A stretch of 5,020 nucleotides of DNA from an uncultured beta proteobacterium (GTDB lineage Bacteria; Pseudomonadota; Gammaproteobacteria; Burkholderiales; Burkholderiaceae_B): assembly GCA_903924715.1 (NCBI GenBank), contig CAIYCP010000282.1, positions 1-5,020 of the forward strand. Reading direction: 5' to 3'. Within the stretch, counting starts at the first letter, position 1. The number at the start of each line of letters is the position of its first letter. This document shows positions 4,502-5,020 of this stretch, one piece after another. The notes below the pieces were generated by a model that did no database searches, had not been told where the DNA came from, and saw only the letters and a list, made by a program, of their open reading frames with translations. The translations under genes were made by a program, and so were the position numbers.

Positions 4502-5020
4502 TCAAGCGGGCCAACTGGCGCCTAAAATTCGTGCGCCGCGCGCCCCGGTGACCTTGGGGTTTCCTGCGGCAACGCCATGTTGATGCGCCCAGGCCAGCCA
4601 CGCAAAGGCTAAGGCCTCAACATCTTGTGTGCCGACCCCCGCCGAATCTGTGGTGATGACTGGGCAGGGCAATGCCGCTTTTAAACCCTGAAGCAAGGCT
4701 TGGTTATGGGCTCCTCCACCGCACACTAAAACTTCTTGCACCTCAGGGGCCTGGGCCAAGATCGATTGCACAGCCGTTTCAACGGTGAAGCGGCAAAGCG
4801 TTGCCTGGATGTCTTGAGGCGTTAACGTTTGGCCAGGCTCAAGGCGACCTAAGCAGTATTGCAAACGCGGTTCGAGCCATGCCAAGTTGAACAAATCTCG
4901 CCCAGTTGATTTTGGTGGTGGTTGTTTCAGCCAGGGTTCTGAGGAGATTAAGCGTTCGAGTAACGGTGTGTGCGCACACCCTTGGGCGCCCCAAGCACCG
5001 TCAGCATCAAAACTCTGTTG
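4502..5020 (-). CDS. anmK: Anhydro-N-acetylmuramic acid kinase (C-terminal part; 5' end beyond the window)
   Basis: AnmK uses ATP to open the 1,6-anhydro ring of anhydro-MurNAc and phosphorylate it to MurNAc-6-phosphate, a cytoplasmic step in peptidoglycan recycling. The minus-strand frame is open from the right edge (5020) to a TGA at 4502-4504, giving 172 visible residues of about 370 expected. The visible part begins QQSFDADGAWGAQG and continues with PPPKSTGRDLFNLAWLEPRL. It then shows VCGGGAHNQALL (visible residues 99-110), the nucleotide-site loop of this actin-like kinase superfamily, followed by DVEALAFAWLAWAHQHG and the ending VTGARGARILGASWP. The catalytic aspartate lies in the missing N-terminal half and cannot be checked. 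The TTG at 4892-4894 is internal, since conserved sequence continues upstream of it. The gene converges on erpA and shares its terminator. An erpA-anmK neighbourhood is also known in Pseudomonas, as I recall. Confidence 0.95.
   Translation of the reverse strand, partial: QQSFDADGAWGAQGCAHTPLLERLISSEPWLKQPPPKSTGRDLFNLAWLEPRLQYCLGRLEPGQTLTPQDIQATLCRFTVETAVQSILAQAPEVQEVLVCGGGAHNQALLQGLKAALPCPVITTDSAGVGTQDVEALAFAWLAWAHQHGVAAGNPKVTGARGARILGASWPA

Noticed and set aside
4892..4894. TTG (minus strand) as the start of a short 130-residue anmK
   Set aside because: The conserved KSTGRD and FDADGAW motifs lie upstream in the same frame and run to the window edge, so the gene is truncated by the window rather than short.
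1..5020. Mobile elements, CRISPR arrays, tRNAs, attachment sites or a foreign island
   Set aside because: I saw no direct or inverted repeats beyond the hairpins listed, no transposase or integrase fragment, no tRNA-like fold and no shift in base or codon use.

Overview
The window looks like a stretch of betaproteobacterial chromosome, most likely from the order Burkholderiales and possibly the family Alcaligenaceae. This rests on the S9 protein opening MIGNWNYGTGRRKTS, the rplM-rpsI-argC-(membrane protein)-erpA order with a convergent anmK, and base composition that looks moderately GC-rich and even throughout. The taxonomy is judged from remembered family sequences and gene order, not from a search. 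I see no mobile element, CRISPR array, tRNA or rRNA.

Layout. Positions 1-998 hold the 3' part of a TRAP-transporter periplasmic binding protein, open at the left edge. It ends in two back-to-back intrinsic terminators (1013-1079). A promoter partly inside the second terminator starts the ribosomal operon rplM-rpsI (L13 and S9, 1211-2041). A strongly folded leader of about 100 nt precedes it, and a GNRA-loop terminator closes it (2076-2104). An extended -10 promoter (about 2119-2127) then drives argC (2188-3249). Eleven bases later comes a membrane-anchored coiled-coil protein of unknown function (3261-3992). A 92-base gap carries a well-formed IscR-type operator over a consensus -35 element, followed by erpA (4085-4453), the A-type iron-sulfur carrier. 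A bidirectional terminator separates erpA from the convergent, right-truncated anmK (4502-5020, minus strand).

How the parts relate. Most of the window is housekeeping: translation (L13, S9), arginine synthesis (ArgC), Fe-S cluster delivery (ErpA) and peptidoglycan recycling (AnmK), beside one solute-uptake receptor. The transcription units are well separated by terminators. The most informative non-coding signals are the predicted IscR site at erpA, which would couple ErpA supply to Fe-S status, and the structured rplM leader, a candidate for feedback control by L13. The TRAP receptor keeps, at the right spacing, the four residues that bind 2-oxo acid and sodium in TakP, so its substrate class can be predicted. 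I found no sign of a wholly new system. The protein at 3261-3992 is the only gene without a known role.
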